The notes below the pieces were generated by a model. That model searched no databases and was not told the DNA's origin. It saw only the letters and a list, made by a program, of their open reading frames with translations. Made by a program: the position numbers and the translations under genes. Shown piece after piece: positions 10,392-19,519 of a DNA stretch of 64,000 bases; position 1 is the stretch's first letter; the number at the start of each line of letters is the position of its first letter. Source of the DNA: Natronospira bacteriovora (GTDB taxonomy: Bacteria > Pseudomonadota > Gammaproteobacteria > Natronospirales > Natronospiraceae); assembly GCF_030848495.1 (NCBI RefSeq), contig NZ_JAVDDT010000003.1, positions 62,001 through 126,000 of the forward strand, given 5' to 3'.

Positions 10392-10871
10392 TCAACCTGA
10401 AACACTGAGCCCCTTCATCAGGGCTTCACCCCGGCTCCCGCTGGCCTCGACCACGGCCTCGCGCCCCTGCTGAAGATGCGTCAGCCGGATGGAGAGATCC
10501 GCCGATGGCAGCAGGCCGGCGCCATTCTCAGGCCATTCCACCAACATCACCGCGGAAGCGGTGTCCAGCTCCCGAATGCCGAGGAACTCCAGTTCTTCCG
10601 GATCACCGAGGCGATAGAGATCCATGTGCCAGACGGTGAGACCGGCCACTTCGTAGGGTTCCATCAGGGTGTAAGTCGGGCTGCGAACCGGCCCGGTTTC
10701 CCCCAGGGCACGCAGCAGGGCCCGGGCCAGACTGGTCTTGCCGGCGCCGAGGCTGCCATGGAGATAGATGACCGCCCCTTGTCCGGGCACGCTTGCATCC
10801 GCCGTCAGGGCAGCGGCCAGGTCACGGCCGAGATCCCCGGTGGCCGACTCATCCGGCAAGATGCGCTTCAT
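10392..10871 (-). CDS. tsaE: tRNA threonylcarbamoyladenosine ATPase TsaE
   Basis: P-loop ATPase that works with TsaB and TsaD to transfer threonylcarbamoyl to A37 of ANN-decoding tRNAs (t6A). It has 159 residues with Walker A GSLGAGKTSLARALL, the family SPTYTLMEPYE stretch and the HMDLYRLGDPEELEFLG region with its conserved Asp and Glu. The start overlaps the nnr stop by 4 bp, the widespread nnr-tsaE-ami order. Confidence 0.96.
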   Translation of the reverse strand: MKRILPDESATGDLGRDLAAALTADASVPGQGAVIYLHGSLGAGKTSLARALLRALGETGPVRSPTYTLMEPYEVAGLTVWHMDLYRLGDPEELEFLGIRELDTASAVMLVEWPENGAGLLPSADLSIRLTHLQQGREAVVEASGSRGEALMKGLSVSG

Positions 10872-12373
10872 TGCCTTGCCTCGGGCGGGTTGCTCAGACG
10901 CAGGATGGCCGGAAAGAGATCCGTCGGCCTCAGGCCACGGGGCCCCTGTTCACGCACCGCCAGATCGCCGGCGGCGGCATGCAACCAGACACCGGCGGTC
11001 GCGGCTTCCCTGGCGGGCAGGCCCTGCGCCATCAAGGCGCCAATCAGTCCGGCAAGCACATCCCCCATGCCGGCCACGGCCATTCCGCCATTGCCGGCAT
11101 CACAGACATGGATCGGCCAATCCGGCGCCCCGACCAGGGTGCCCGCGCCCTTGAGCACCACCGCGGTATCGAAGCGGGCCAGCAACCGTTCCATGGCATC
11201 GAATCGATCCTGCTCCAGATCGGGCACCGACAGCCCCAGCAAACGCCCGGCCTCACCGGGATGGGGCGTCAGCACACAGGCCGCCGGCAGTACCGGGGAT
11301 TCCGAAGCCAGCAGATTCAGGCCATCCGCATCCACCACCAGCGGCCGACCGCTGGCCAGCGCCTCCGCAAGCAGGCGACGCCCCCAGCGTGCCTGTCCCA
11401 GGCCCGGGCCGATTACCACCACATCGGCCGCGGCCAGCACCGCTCGGGCCTGCCCCGATCGACGCACACCCCGCACCAGAACCTCCGGCAGACGTGTCAG
11501 GGCCGCCGCCACATGACTCGGGCGGGTCAGCAGGCTGACGCGTCCGGCGCCACCGCGCAGGGCGGCCTCTGCCGCCATGATGGTGGCGCCGCCCATGCCG
11601 TGATCACCGCCCACAATGGCGACATGGCCGTGCAGGCCCTTGTGGGCCGTCGGTGCCCGATCCGGCAGATTGCGGGAGACCTGCCGGCGGTCGATCAGGA
11701 AGGCCGCCGGGTTCATGCCCTGATAGACCGCGTCCGCAACCCCCAGGCGCTCGAAATGAACGCGACCAGTCACGGCCCGGGCCCGGGCCGTGAACAGGCC
11801 GCGCTTCTGGCCGATGAAGGTGGCGGTATGCGCGGCCCGGATACAGTCACCGGGAATGGTGCCCTTGTCGGCATCCAGACCGCTGGGACAATCCACGGCA
11901 AAGACCGGTGCCGGATGGGCATTGGCGAGGCTAATGAACTCGGCAATGCGACCTTCCGGCGGCCGGCTGAGTCCGGTGCCCAGGAGGGCATCCACGATGA
12001 GGCCGGCATCCGCCGGCAAGGCCCCCTCGAAAACGCCTTCTTCACCGCCACAGGCCAGCCAGTCCGCCCGCGCCCGGGCCGCATCACCGCGCAGGGCCTC
12101 GCCATCAACGGCGCTCATCAGAGTCACCGGCAATCCCGCCTCCCGGGCGAGCCGGGCGATGACATAGCCGTCTCCCCCGTTGTTGCCGGGTCCGGTGAGG
12201 ACCAGGAGACGGCCGCTGCCCCCCGGCCAGAAGAAACGCAGACGCCGGAAGGCCGCTTCGCCGGCGCGGCACATGAGGGCGTAGCCATCGATGCCCTCAG
12301 CGGAAATCGCTCGACGGTCCAGCTCTCGAACCTGCTCGACGGTATACAAGCCCTGTTGGGGAATCGTTTCCAT
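10868..12373 (-). CDS. nnr: Bifunctional NAD(P)HX epimerase / ADP-dependent dehydratase
   Basis: Repairs hydrated NADH/NADPH. The N-terminal epimerase half (about 1-215) shows GPGNNGGDGYVIARL and DALLGTGLSRPPEG. The C-terminal dehydratase half (about 225-500) shows GGDHGMGGATIMAAEAALRG, DADGLNLLA, LTPHPGEAGRLLG and GNGGMAVAGMGDVLAG. At 501 residues it is the full bifunctional length. A TATAAT box (12386-12381) lies only 7 bp before the ATG, so a leaderless or very short leader transcript is possible, though no -35 is evident. Confidence 0.96.
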   Translation of the reverse strand: METIPQQGLYTVEQVRELDRRAISAEGIDGYALMCRAGEAAFRRLRFFWPGGSGRLLVLTGPGNNGGDGYVIARLAREAGLPVTLMSAVDGEALRGDAARARADWLACGGEEGVFEGALPADAGLIVDALLGTGLSRPPEGRIAEFISLANAHPAPVFAVDCPSGLDADKGTIPGDCIRAAHTATFIGQKRGLFTARARAVTGRVHFERLGVADAVYQGMNPAAFLIDRRQVSRNLPDRAPTAHKGLHGHVAIVGGDHGMGGATIMAAEAALRGGAGRVSLLTRPSHVAAALTRLPEVLVRGVRRSGQARAVLAAADVVVIGPGLGQARWGRRLLAEALASGRPLVVDADGLNLLASESPVLPAACVLTPHPGEAGRLLGLSVPDLEQDRFDAMERLLARFDTAVVLKGAGTLVGAPDWPIHVCDAGNGGMAVAGMGDVLAGLIGALMAQGLPAREAATAGVWLHAAAGDLAVREQGPRGLRPTDLFPAILRLSNPPEARQ

Positions 12374-12410
12374 GACGAGAATTATACAGCTCCAGTTCCT
12401 CGAATCCTTC

Positions 12411-12504
12411 TCGTAATCGTAGTCGTAATCGTGATCGGGTTCTTCGTAATTCGAAAAAGCCGATTACGATTACGATTACGATTACGATTACGACTACGAT
12501 TATT
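12411..12504. repeat. Palindrome built from GATTAC hexamers
   Basis: In the gap between divergent nnr and queG. The right half (12461-12504) is about seven tandem copies of GATTAC (five exact, then GACTAC and GATTAT). The left half (12411-12438) carries the same unit inverted (CGTAAT, CGTAGT, CGTAAT, CGTGAT). The halves can fold into a long hairpin, with the GACTAC variant on the right matching CGTAGT on the left. It is hexameric and out of keeping with local composition. Confidence 0.85.
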
Positions 12505-12567
12505 GGGGCGACAGACGCCGTGCGGGGGTGCGACAATGGCTTTGCTGCTTCCATGGCCCTTGCGAAC

Positions 12568-13677
12568 ATGAACACCGAGCAAACCCGACCCCCAATCGAC
12601 TACGGGCAACTGGCCGAAGCCATCCGCGGCTGGGGGCTGGCGCTGGGTTTCCAGGCCATCGGCATCAGCGACATTGATCTGCGCAGCGATGAGGCCCGAC
12701 TGGATGCCTGGCTGGCCGATGGGCGCCACGGCAGCATGGAGTGGATGGCGCGCCATGGCCACAAGCGCAGCCGGCCCGATGAACTGCTGCCCGGTACATG
12801 CCGGGTGATCTCGGCCCGCATGGATTACCTGCCCGCTCCCATGGCCGACAGCTGGACGGTCATGGCGGATGGGACGCAGGCTTTCGTTTCACGTTATGCC
12901 CTGGGACGGGATTATCACAAGCTCCTGCGCAAGCGCCTGCAGCAGCTGGCCGATCACATTCGTGAGCGAGTGGGGGCGTTCGGCTATCGCGCCTTCGTGG
13001 ACAGTGCGCCGGTGATGGAAAAGCCCCTGGCCCAGAAAGCCGGCCTGGGCTGGGTGGGCAAGCATACCAATGTGCTGCACGAGAAGACCGGCTCCTGGTT
13101 CTTTCTGGGCGAGCTGTACACGGATCTGCCCCTGCCCGTGGATGAGCCTGGTGTCGATCATTGCGGCAGCTGTCGCCGCTGCATCGATGCCTGCCCGACC
13201 GGCGCCATCACCGGGCCCTACCGTCTGGATGCCCGCAAGTGCATTTCCTATCTGACCATCGAACATAATGGCGCCATTCCCGAGCGTTACCGACGGGCCA
13301 TGGGCAACCGCATCTACGGCTGTGACGATTGCCAGCTGGTCTGCCCCTGGAACAAATTCGCCCGTTACAGCGAGGAACAGGATTTCCTGCCCCGGGAGGG
13401 GCTGGACCAGGCACAGCTGACCCAGCTGTTCGCCTGGTCGGAAGCGGAATTCCTGCGACGTCTGGAAGGCAGCGCCATCCGGCGAATCGGGCACGAGCGC
13501 TGGCTTCGAAATATTGCCGTGGCGCTTGGCAATGCCCCCTCGGAGCCGGGCGTTCAGGCCGCGCTGAAAGCTCGCCTCGACCACCCCTCGGCTCTGGTAA
13601 GAGAGCATGTAGAATGGGCACTCGAACAGCACAGCCGCCGGCTGCGCAGTGACAACACCGACATCAAGGGAGACTGA
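12568..13677 (+). CDS. queG: Epoxyqueuosine reductase QueG
   Basis: Cobalamin- and [4Fe-4S]-dependent enzyme performing the last step of queuosine synthesis on tRNA. From the ATG at 12568 (MNTEQTRPPIDYGQLAEAI) it is about 369 residues. In-frame alternatives at 12553 (ATG) and 12520 (GTG) exist and no clear ribosome site decides between them. Two ferredoxin-type clusters are visible: CGSCRRCIDACPTGAI, and CISYL with GCDDCQLVCPW. The C-terminal HEAT-like repeat region is present (LARL/RLRHPSALVREHVEWAL style). Confidence 0.95.
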   Translation: MNTEQTRPPIDYGQLAEAIRGWGLALGFQAIGISDIDLRSDEARLDAWLADGRHGSMEWMARHGHKRSRPDELLPGTCRVISARMDYLPAPMADSWTVMADGTQAFVSRYALGRDYHKLLRKRLQQLADHIRERVGAFGYRAFVDSAPVMEKPLAQKAGLGWVGKHTNVLHEKTGSWFFLGELYTDLPLPVDEPGVDHCGSCRRCIDACPTGAITGPYRLDARKCISYLTIEHNGAIPERYRRAMGNRIYGCDDCQLVCPWNKFARYSEEQDFLPREGLDQAQLTQLFAWSEAEFLRRLEGSAIRRIGHERWLRNIAVALGNAPSEPGVQAALKARLDHPSALVREHVEWALEQHSRRLRSDNTDIKGD

Positions 13678-13680
13678 ACG

Positions 13681-14772
13681 GTGATACGGCCAGGCATTGC
13701 GATACTGCTCACACTGCTGCTGTCAGCCTGTGGGGGCGGCACGGTGGTCATGGAGCGCGCCGACAGCCAGCGCAGTGGTTACTTCTCCCAGCGCCTGTTC
13801 ACCTCCGCACCGATGGTGGACTGGACCTACCAGTCCCGGAACGAGATTCGCGGGGGAGCACTGGTTGCCGACCGCCAGGTGTTCGCGGGGACGGAAGCCG
13901 GCGAGCTGCTGGCCCTGGATATCCGAAGCGGACAGCTCAACTGGCGCTTCGAGGCCGAAAGCGCAATCCGCGGGACCCCGGTCGCCGCCGATGGCCGCGT
14001 CTTCTTTGGCGACATGAGCGGACAGATCTATGCACTGGATCTTCAGGATGGTCGCCTGATCTGGCAGGAAACAGCCGGTGGCGCACTGACCGCCCCCCTG
14101 CAGATGACGGATCTCGGGCTGGTCAGTGCCGACGGCAACGGTCTCATCAGCCTCTGGGATCCGGAGGACGGCTATCGTTTCTGGCAGACACCCACCGGTG
14201 GCTCGGTGCATGCCGCCGTGGCCGAGGGCCAGGGCATGGTGGTCTTCGGCAACAGTCGCGGACAGATGCAGGCGCTGGCTCTGGCCACCGGCGAACCCCG
14301 CTGGGATTTCGAGTTCGGCGATGCCCTTCACGGTGGTGTGGCTCTGGACCGACAATTCGGCTACACGGCCAGTCTGGATGGCACCGTCCGCGGCCTCTAT
14401 CTCAACGTGGGTGTGGAAAACTGGAAATTCGAGGGCCGGGCCGGCTTCAGCGCCGGCGTGGCCAAGGGGCGTGACCGGGTGTTCGCGGCGGATCGCGGTG
14501 GCCGGGTCTACGCCTTGCGCGATGACCTTGGCCTGCGCATCTGGGAACGCCAGATCGGTCAACGCTGGATCAGTGCGGCACCGACCCTGAGCCGAAACGC
14601 CCTGCTGGTTGCCGATCACGGCGGACAGATCACGGCCCTGGATCCGGATGACGGCCAGGTTCTCTGGCAATGGCAGGGTGACGGCGCCATCTCCGGCAGC
14701 CCACTGCCCCACCGTCATCGGCTCTTCGTGACCACCCGAGCCGGGAACGTCTACGCTCTCAGGAGTCGCTGA
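13681..14772 (+). CDS. PQQ-type beta-propeller lipoprotein
   Basis: A 363-residue predicted lipoprotein: GTG start, hydrophobic leader and lipobox LLLSAC (Cys about 17). The mature part is a run of PQQ-like propeller blades; repeats such as GTEAGELLALDIRSGQLNW, GDMSGQIYALDLQDGRLIW and VADHGGQITALDPDDGQVLW recur about every 40 residues. BamB has this architecture, but its usual der/hisS neighbours are absent, so I do not name it BamB. It is 3 bp after queG, so probably co-transcribed. Its 3' end overlaps the converging glycosyltransferase gene by 14 bp. Confidence 0.85.
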   Translation: MIRPGIAILLTLLLSACGGGTVVMERADSQRSGYFSQRLFTSAPMVDWTYQSRNEIRGGALVADRQVFAGTEAGELLALDIRSGQLNWRFEAESAIRGTPVAADGRVFFGDMSGQIYALDLQDGRLIWQETAGGALTAPLQMTDLGLVSADGNGLISLWDPEDGYRFWQTPTGGSVHAAVAEGQGMVVFGNSRGQMQALALATGEPRWDFEFGDALHGGVALDRQFGYTASLDGTVRGLYLNVGVENWKFEGRAGFSAGVAKGRDRVFAADRGGRVYALRDDLGLRIWERQIGQRWISAAPTLSRNALLVADHGGQITALDPDDGQVLWQWQGDGAISGSPLPHRHRLFVTTRAGNVYALRSR

Positions 14773-15526
14773 CGGCCTCGCGGATCAGGCGCCGGGCAAA
14801 CTTCCGCATGCGGAAGGTTCGTCGCCAGCGGCGGCCGGCTCCATGGAAGTGCACCAGGGGGGCATCCGGCAGGCAGGTAGCCATCTCCGGGTCGCGGCGG
14901 GGAAACCACATCAGGCCACGGGCCATGCAGACCGGCAGGCTGCCGCGCAGCATGGCGGCATTGAGCCCCGGCTGATCGAAGCCGCCACCGGGACGGTCGG
15001 CATGGTCATCCAGAATTCCTTCCCAGATCTTGAGGTAGCCGCCTATCACATCGGCCCGGGCGGCAAAGAAGCCGCTGTTGGCCCCCAGACTCCGCCCCCC
15101 ATGCTCGGCCAGCTCCTCCGGCTCCAGGCAGCGGGCACACAGACCCTGGTCCACGGTCTGCCCGATGTCGTCGGTGCACACCAGGGCAGCAGCCGCCAGT
15201 GGTTCGGCGATGCGATCCAGGACCGGGCCCCGAATGACCAGATCGGCGTCGAAGAAAGTGACGCGCCCGTAGGCGGAAAGGTCCACGAAATCGCCAATGC
15301 GCAATTTCAGGCGCTTGGGCTGGGCCAGCAGGACGGGATCGCTGACGACAATGCCCCGCACCCCCTCCGGCCAGCGTGCCACCCGGTCCGTCAGAATGAC
15401 CACTTCCCCCTGAAAGGCGCCCGGTCCGAGCAGACTCGCCGCAGCCGCCCGGGCCGCCATGCGGTACCGGAAATGCCCGACGGCAATGAAGTAGGCCAGA
15501 TCCGGCTTCGACGGGGTCTCCCTCAT
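14759..15526 (-). CDS. Putative glycosyltransferase (GT-A fold, DxD)
   Basis: A 255-residue soluble protein. The start at 15526 (MRETPSKPDLAYFIAVGHF) is preferred because ATGA couples it to the pgi stop with a 4-bp overlap. The segment RVTFFDADLVIRGPV carries a DAD motif at the end of a beta strand, typical of metal-dependent nucleotide-sugar transferases such as GT8. SLGANSGFFAAR and GGFDQPGLNAAMLRG resemble acceptor-side motifs of that group. Substrate is unknown. It is the last gene of the pcnB...pgi operon. Confidence 0.65.
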   Translation of the reverse strand: MRETPSKPDLAYFIAVGHFRYRMAARAAAASLLGPGAFQGEVVILTDRVARWPEGVRGIVVSDPVLLAQPKRLKLRIGDFVDLSAYGRVTFFDADLVIRGPVLDRIAEPLAAAALVCTDDIGQTVDQGLCARCLEPEELAEHGGRSLGANSGFFAARADVIGGYLKIWEGILDDHADRPGGGFDQPGLNAAMLRGSLPVCMARGLMWFPRRDPEMATCLPDAPLVHFHGAGRRWRRTFRMRKFARRLIREAVSDS

Positions 15527-17190
15527 GAGCGATTCCATTGCCGGGACAGCCAGCCCATCTGCTGACGCATGGCGGGATCCAGCACCTGATCGTCGGGGGT
15601 GCCGTCGAGGAATGTTTCAGCCCGCTTTGCCAGCTGCTTGCCCAGTTCAACGCCCATCTGATCAAAGGGATTGATGCCCCACAGGCAGGCCTGGACGAAT
15701 ACCCGGTGCTCGTACAGGGCAATCAGGGCACCCAGCGTCCGGGGCCCCATGGATTCCATCAGGATCAGATTGCTGGGCCGGTTGCCGGGGAAGGCCTTCT
15801 GCGGCGCCAGGTACCGGACGACCTCCTCGGCAACACCGGCCTCGGCCAGCTCCATCTCCACATCCGACAGCAGGCGACCATGGCAGAGGGCTTCACCCTG
15901 AGCCAGACAGTTGGCCAGCAGGATGCGATGCCGGGCCATGGCTGACTCGTCCGGACTACCGGCCGGCCGGGCCGCCGCTATGAAATCCACAGGCACGGGC
16001 GATGGCCCCTGGTGCAGGAGCTGGAAGAAGGCGTGCTGGGCGTCGGTGCCGATGCCTCCCAGCAGCACCGGCGCACAGTCGATACTCACGGCCTGACCGT
16101 CCTGGTTGACCGATTTGCCGTTGCTCTCCATCACCAGCTGCTGCAGGTAATGGGGGAGCAGGCGCAGGCGGTCGGCATAGGGCACGACGGCCCACACCGG
16201 CCAGCCGAAGGCGGACACCGACTGGACGTCCAGCAGCCCCAGCAGCAGGGGCAGGTTTTCTTGGTCGGGCGCCTGCTCGAAATGACGATCCATTTCGGCG
16301 GCCCCCTCCAGCAGGGCCCGGAAGGCGGGCATGCCCAGGTGCACGACGGCGGCGAGGCCAGCGGCGGACCACAGGGAGTAACGTCCGCCGACCCAATCCC
16401 AGAAACGAAAGGTGCTATCCGCAGGAATGCCAAACCCGGCCACCTTGTCCGGGGCGGTCGAGACGGCGGCAAAATGGGTGGCCACGGCCTCCTCGCCCAG
16501 CGCTTCGGCAATCCAGCGCCGGGCAATCGCGGCATTCTCCATGGTTTCCTTGCTGGTAAAGGTCTTGGAGACGATCAGGAAGAGAGTCTCCGCCGGGTCC
16601 AGACCGCCGAGAAGCCGATCGGCCTGATCCGGATCCACATTGGAGAGAAAGTGCACCGCCGGGGCCTGTTCCGCCGCGGGCAAGGCCTTGACCAGCATTT
16701 CAGGGCCCAGGTGGGAACCGCCGATACCGATGTTGACCACATGGCGAATGGGCTTGCCGCCAGCACCCTGGCGGCCGTGGTGAAGCGACTCGACAAAGCC
16801 CGCCATGGCTTCCAGTTCCCGGGCCACGAGCCCGGAGACCGCTTCGCCGGCAGCACGCCAGTCGCGTTCACTGCCGCCCCGAAGGGCCATGTGCAGGGCG
16901 GGCCGGCCTTCGCTGCGATTGATCGGCTCACCGGCAAACAGGGCCTCTCGCCAGGCATGAAAACCCGCGCCATCGGCCAGGCCCAGCAGACGATCACGGC
17001 TGGCCTCGTCGATGAACTGGCGTGACCAGTCCACATGCAGACCGGCGACATCGGCCCGATAGCGCCGCGCCCGCTCCGGATCCTCCTGGAAACAGCCAGC
17101 CAGGCTGCGGCCCCGCCAATATTCAGCCAGCGCCAGCCATTCCATATCCGCACCACTGGCGGCCGGGCTGCTCTGATAGTCCCTTCTCAT
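15523..17190 (-). CDS. pgi: Glucose-6-phosphate isomerase
   Basis: Interconverts glucose-6-phosphate and fructose-6-phosphate. From the ATG at 17190 (MRRDYQSSPAASGADMEW) it is 555 residues. Signature regions: VVNIGIGGSHLGPEML, FLIVSKTFTSKETM, the catalytic-Glu region WDWVGGRYSLWSAAGL, GGIGTDAQHAFFQLLHQG with the active-site His, and QMGVELGKQLAKR with the catalytic Lys. Follows panD after a gap holding a strong hairpin. Confidence 0.97.
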   Translation of the reverse strand: MRRDYQSSPAASGADMEWLALAEYWRGRSLAGCFQEDPERARRYRADVAGLHVDWSRQFIDEASRDRLLGLADGAGFHAWREALFAGEPINRSEGRPALHMALRGGSERDWRAAGEAVSGLVARELEAMAGFVESLHHGRQGAGGKPIRHVVNIGIGGSHLGPEMLVKALPAAEQAPAVHFLSNVDPDQADRLLGGLDPAETLFLIVSKTFTSKETMENAAIARRWIAEALGEEAVATHFAAVSTAPDKVAGFGIPADSTFRFWDWVGGRYSLWSAAGLAAVVHLGMPAFRALLEGAAEMDRHFEQAPDQENLPLLLGLLDVQSVSAFGWPVWAVVPYADRLRLLPHYLQQLVMESNGKSVNQDGQAVSIDCAPVLLGGIGTDAQHAFFQLLHQGPSPVPVDFIAAARPAGSPDESAMARHRILLANCLAQGEALCHGRLLSDVEMELAEAGVAEEVVRYLAPQKAFPGNRPSNLILMESMGPRTLGALIALYEHRVFVQACLWGINPFDQMGVELGKQLAKRAETFLDGTPDDQVLDPAMRQQMGWLSRQWNRS

Positions 17191-17236
17191 GCATCCCCCA
17201 GTCAGCTGAGGCCCGGCTTGGCCGGCCCCGGATACA

Positions 17237-17263
17237 ACACTGCCGGGCATGGCCCGGCAGTGT
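17237..17263 (-). other. 12-bp hairpin between panD and pgi
   Basis: A perfect 12-bp stem (17237-17248 with 17252-17263) around a 3-nt loop, just downstream of the panD stop on the minus strand. No T-run follows, so it is not a textbook intrinsic terminator. It may stabilise the panD message end or attenuate read-through into pgi. Confidence 0.5.
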
Positions 17264-17291
17264 CAGCAATCCAGTGCATTCGCGGCCGGCC

Positions 17292-17672
17292 TCAGGCGGC
17301 CTGGACCGGAATGGCGTTACGACTGTTCTTCACCTGATTGTTCTCGTCCATGTACAGCAGACGCGGCGAGTGGCGAGCCACATCGGCCTCGTCCATGGAA
17401 CCGTAGGCACAGATGATAACCCGGTCACCCGGACTGGCCTTGTGAGCCGCCGCGCCGTTCACGGAAATGATGCGCGACCCTTCCTCACCACGAATGGCAT
17501 AGGTGGAGAAACGCTCACCATTGGTGACGTTGTAGATTTCGATCTGCTCGTAATCATGGATGCCGGCTGCATCCAGCAACTGGCCGTCAATGGCGCAGGA
17601 TCCCTCGTAATCCACTTCGGCGTGGGTCACGCAGGCACGATGCAGTTTGGCTTTCAGCAGGGTTACAAACAT
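17292..17672 (-). CDS. panD: Aspartate 1-decarboxylase proenzyme PanD
   Basis: Pyruvoyl enzyme making beta-alanine for pantothenate. From ATG 17672 ([20 protein letters not shown]) it has 126 residues. The self-cleavage site is intact: YEGSCAIDG, where the Gly-Ser bond is split to give the pyruvoyl group. [20 protein letters not shown] and [17 protein letters not shown] are standard. The last of the panB-panC-panD series, 161 bp after panC. Confidence 0.97.
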   Translation of the reverse strand: MFVTLLKAKLHRACVTHAEVDYEGSCAIDGQLLDAAGIHDYEQIEIYNVTNGERFSTYAIRGEEGSRIISVNGAAAHKASPGDRVIICAYGSMDEADVARHSPRLLYMDENNQVKNSRNAIPVQAA

Positions 17673-17833
17673 GGTGTTCGGTTCTTCCAGCACATCACGG
17701 TCATCAAAAGGGCTGGCAATGCCCGCCAGCCGGTCGCCATTATCGCATGGAACCGCTCGCGTGACATAAGGCGACGCCCCGGCACAGGGCGCGGATTCTA
17801 AAGCAGGCGCCTCTGCCGCTCAAGCCGGGAGCC

Positions 17834-18691
17834 TCAGGCGGGAACGGCCACGTTGTCAATCAGTCGGGCACGCCCGAGGTGGGCCGCGCCCAGCACGGCC
17901 AGGGGACGATCGGCCGAGGGCTCGGGCAGCGCCAGGGTTAGCCGGTCACGGACTTCCAGGTAATCCACCCGGAAACCCCGGGCCTCCAGATCCACCACCG
18001 CCGATGCCACGGCCTCGTCAATGCGGCCGCGATCCTCGGCCACGGCCTGGGCCACACCCTGGAGCGCCTGATGCAGGGCCGGCGCCACCGCACGTTCCGA
18101 TTCAGTCAGGTAGGCATTGCGGGAGCTGCGAGCAAGGCCATCGGTCTCTCGCAGGGTGGGGGAGCCAATGATCCGGACGGGAAAGTCCAGATCCCGACAC
18201 ATGCGTTCGATGACCCGCAGTTGCTGGAGATCCTTCTCGCCAAACACCGCGCAGTCCGGCTGCACCATGTTGAACAGCTTCGCCACCACCGTGGCCACGC
18301 CACGAAAATGCCCCGGTCGCGAGGCTCCGCAGAGGATATCGGTCAGGGATTCGGGGACCAGCACCGCACTGCAGGCGGCCTCGCCTTCCGGGTACACCGC
18401 CTCGACGGAAGGATGGAAGAGCAGATGCGCGCCCACGGCCTCCAGCTTGAGCTGATCCTCGGCCAGAGTGCGCGGATAGGCATCCAGATCCTCATTGGCA
18501 CCGAACTGCATGGGATTGACGAAGATGCTCACCACCACCCGGTCGCTTTGACGCAGGGCATCCCGCACCAGCGCCAGATGGCCTTCATGCAGATTGCCCA
18601 TGGTGGGCACGAAGCCCACGCTCAGCCCTTCGGCCCGCCAGGCACTCACCTGCCGACGCAGGGCCTCTGTTGCCTGCACTGTCTCAATCAT
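17834..18691 (-). CDS. panC: Pantothenate synthetase PanC
   Basis: ATP-dependent condensation of pantoate with beta-alanine. 285 residues, usual size. Nucleotide-binding PTMGNLHEGHLALV (HxGH-type), the FGEKDLQQLRVIERM segment and the PTLRETDGLARSSRN (S-R-N) motif are all present. Its ATG overlaps the panB stop by 4 bp. Confidence 0.97.
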   Translation of the reverse strand: MIETVQATEALRRQVSAWRAEGLSVGFVPTMGNLHEGHLALVRDALRQSDRVVVSIFVNPMQFGANEDLDAYPRTLAEDQLKLEAVGAHLLFHPSVEAVYPEGEAACSAVLVPESLTDILCGASRPGHFRGVATVVAKLFNMVQPDCAVFGEKDLQQLRVIERMCRDLDFPVRIIGSPTLRETDGLARSSRNAYLTESERAVAPALHQALQGVAQAVAEDRGRIDEAVASAVVDLEARGFRVDYLEVRDRLTLALPEPSADRPLAVLGAAHLGRARLIDNVAVPA

Positions 18692-19512
18692 TCGAATCCA
18701 TGCTCCGGGGCCGGGTAATCACCGGATTTCACGGCCTGCACATAGGCGGCGATGGCCGCCGGCACATCGTCGGCGTCGGCCATGAAATCACGCACGAATC
18801 GTGGCTTTGGCCCGGGGGGAATGCCCAGCATGTCGTACAGCACCAGGATCTGCCCATCCACGCCGGGGCCGGCACCAATCCCGATCACCGGCACCGGTGC
18901 CTCCCGGGTGATGCGTTCGGCCAGATCCCGCGGAACGCATTCCAGCAGCAAGAGGTCGGCACCGGCCTCGACCAGGGCTCGGGCGTCGGCCTGCATGGCC
19001 GCGGCGGCCGTATCCTCCCGGCCCTGGACGCGAAAGCCCCCGGCCTTGTGCACCGACTGAGGGCGCAAACCCAGGTGGGCACAGACGGGGATGTCCTGCC
19101 CGGCCATGGCGGAGATGACCTCGGCCTGACCGGCCGCGCCTTCCAGCTTGACCATGGCCGCGCCGGCCTGCATCAGGCGCCCGGCGTTATCCACCGCCCG
19201 GACCGGATCGCTGTAACTGAGAAAGGGCATGTCCGCCACCAGGAAGGTGGTCGACAGCCCCTGGGCCACGCAGCGGGTGTGATAGACCATGTCGTCCATG
19301 GTGACGGGCACCGTGGTGGCATGCCCCTGGATCACCATGCCGAGGGAATCCCCCACCAGCACCAGATCAGTTCCGGCGGCATCCACCACCTGCGCGAAGC
19401 TGGCGTCATAGGCGGTGAGGCAGGCGATCTTCTCGCCCTCGGCCTTCATCTTCGCCAGACGGCGGAGGGTCACCGGCTTGCGGGCGGGCTGTGTGGAATG
19501 GTTGCCGTACAT
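18688..19512 (-). CDS. panB: 3-methyl-2-oxobutanoate hydroxymethyltransferase PanB
   Basis: Makes ketopantoate from alpha-ketoisovalerate and methylene-THF. From the ATG at 19512 (MYGNHSTQPARKPVTLRRL) it has 274 residues. Family segments: CLTAYDASFAQVVDAAGTD, GDSLGMVIQGHATT (metal and substrate), VCAHLGLRPQSV and IGIGAGPGVDGQILVLYD. Begins 7 bp after the deoxynucleoside kinase stop. Confidence 0.97.
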   Translation of the reverse strand: MYGNHSTQPARKPVTLRRLAKMKAEGEKIACLTAYDASFAQVVDAAGTDLVLVGDSLGMVIQGHATTVPVTMDDMVYHTRCVAQGLSTTFLVADMPFLSYSDPVRAVDNAGRLMQAGAAMVKLEGAAGQAEVISAMAGQDIPVCAHLGLRPQSVHKAGGFRVQGREDTAAAAMQADARALVEAGADLLLLECVPRDLAERITREAPVPVIGIGAGPGVDGQILVLYDMLGIPPGPKPRFVRDFMADADDVPAAIAAYVQAVKSGDYPAPEHGFE

Positions 19513-19519
19513 GAAAACC

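Noticed and set aside
12411-12504. Possible CRISPR-like array
   Set aside because: Units are 6 bp with no spacers and there are no cas genes; it is a simple tandem/inverted repeat.
13681-14772. Naming the PQQ lipoprotein BamB
   Set aside because: Propeller lipoproteins are common. The usual hisS/der neighbourhood is absent and no BamA-contact signature was identified.
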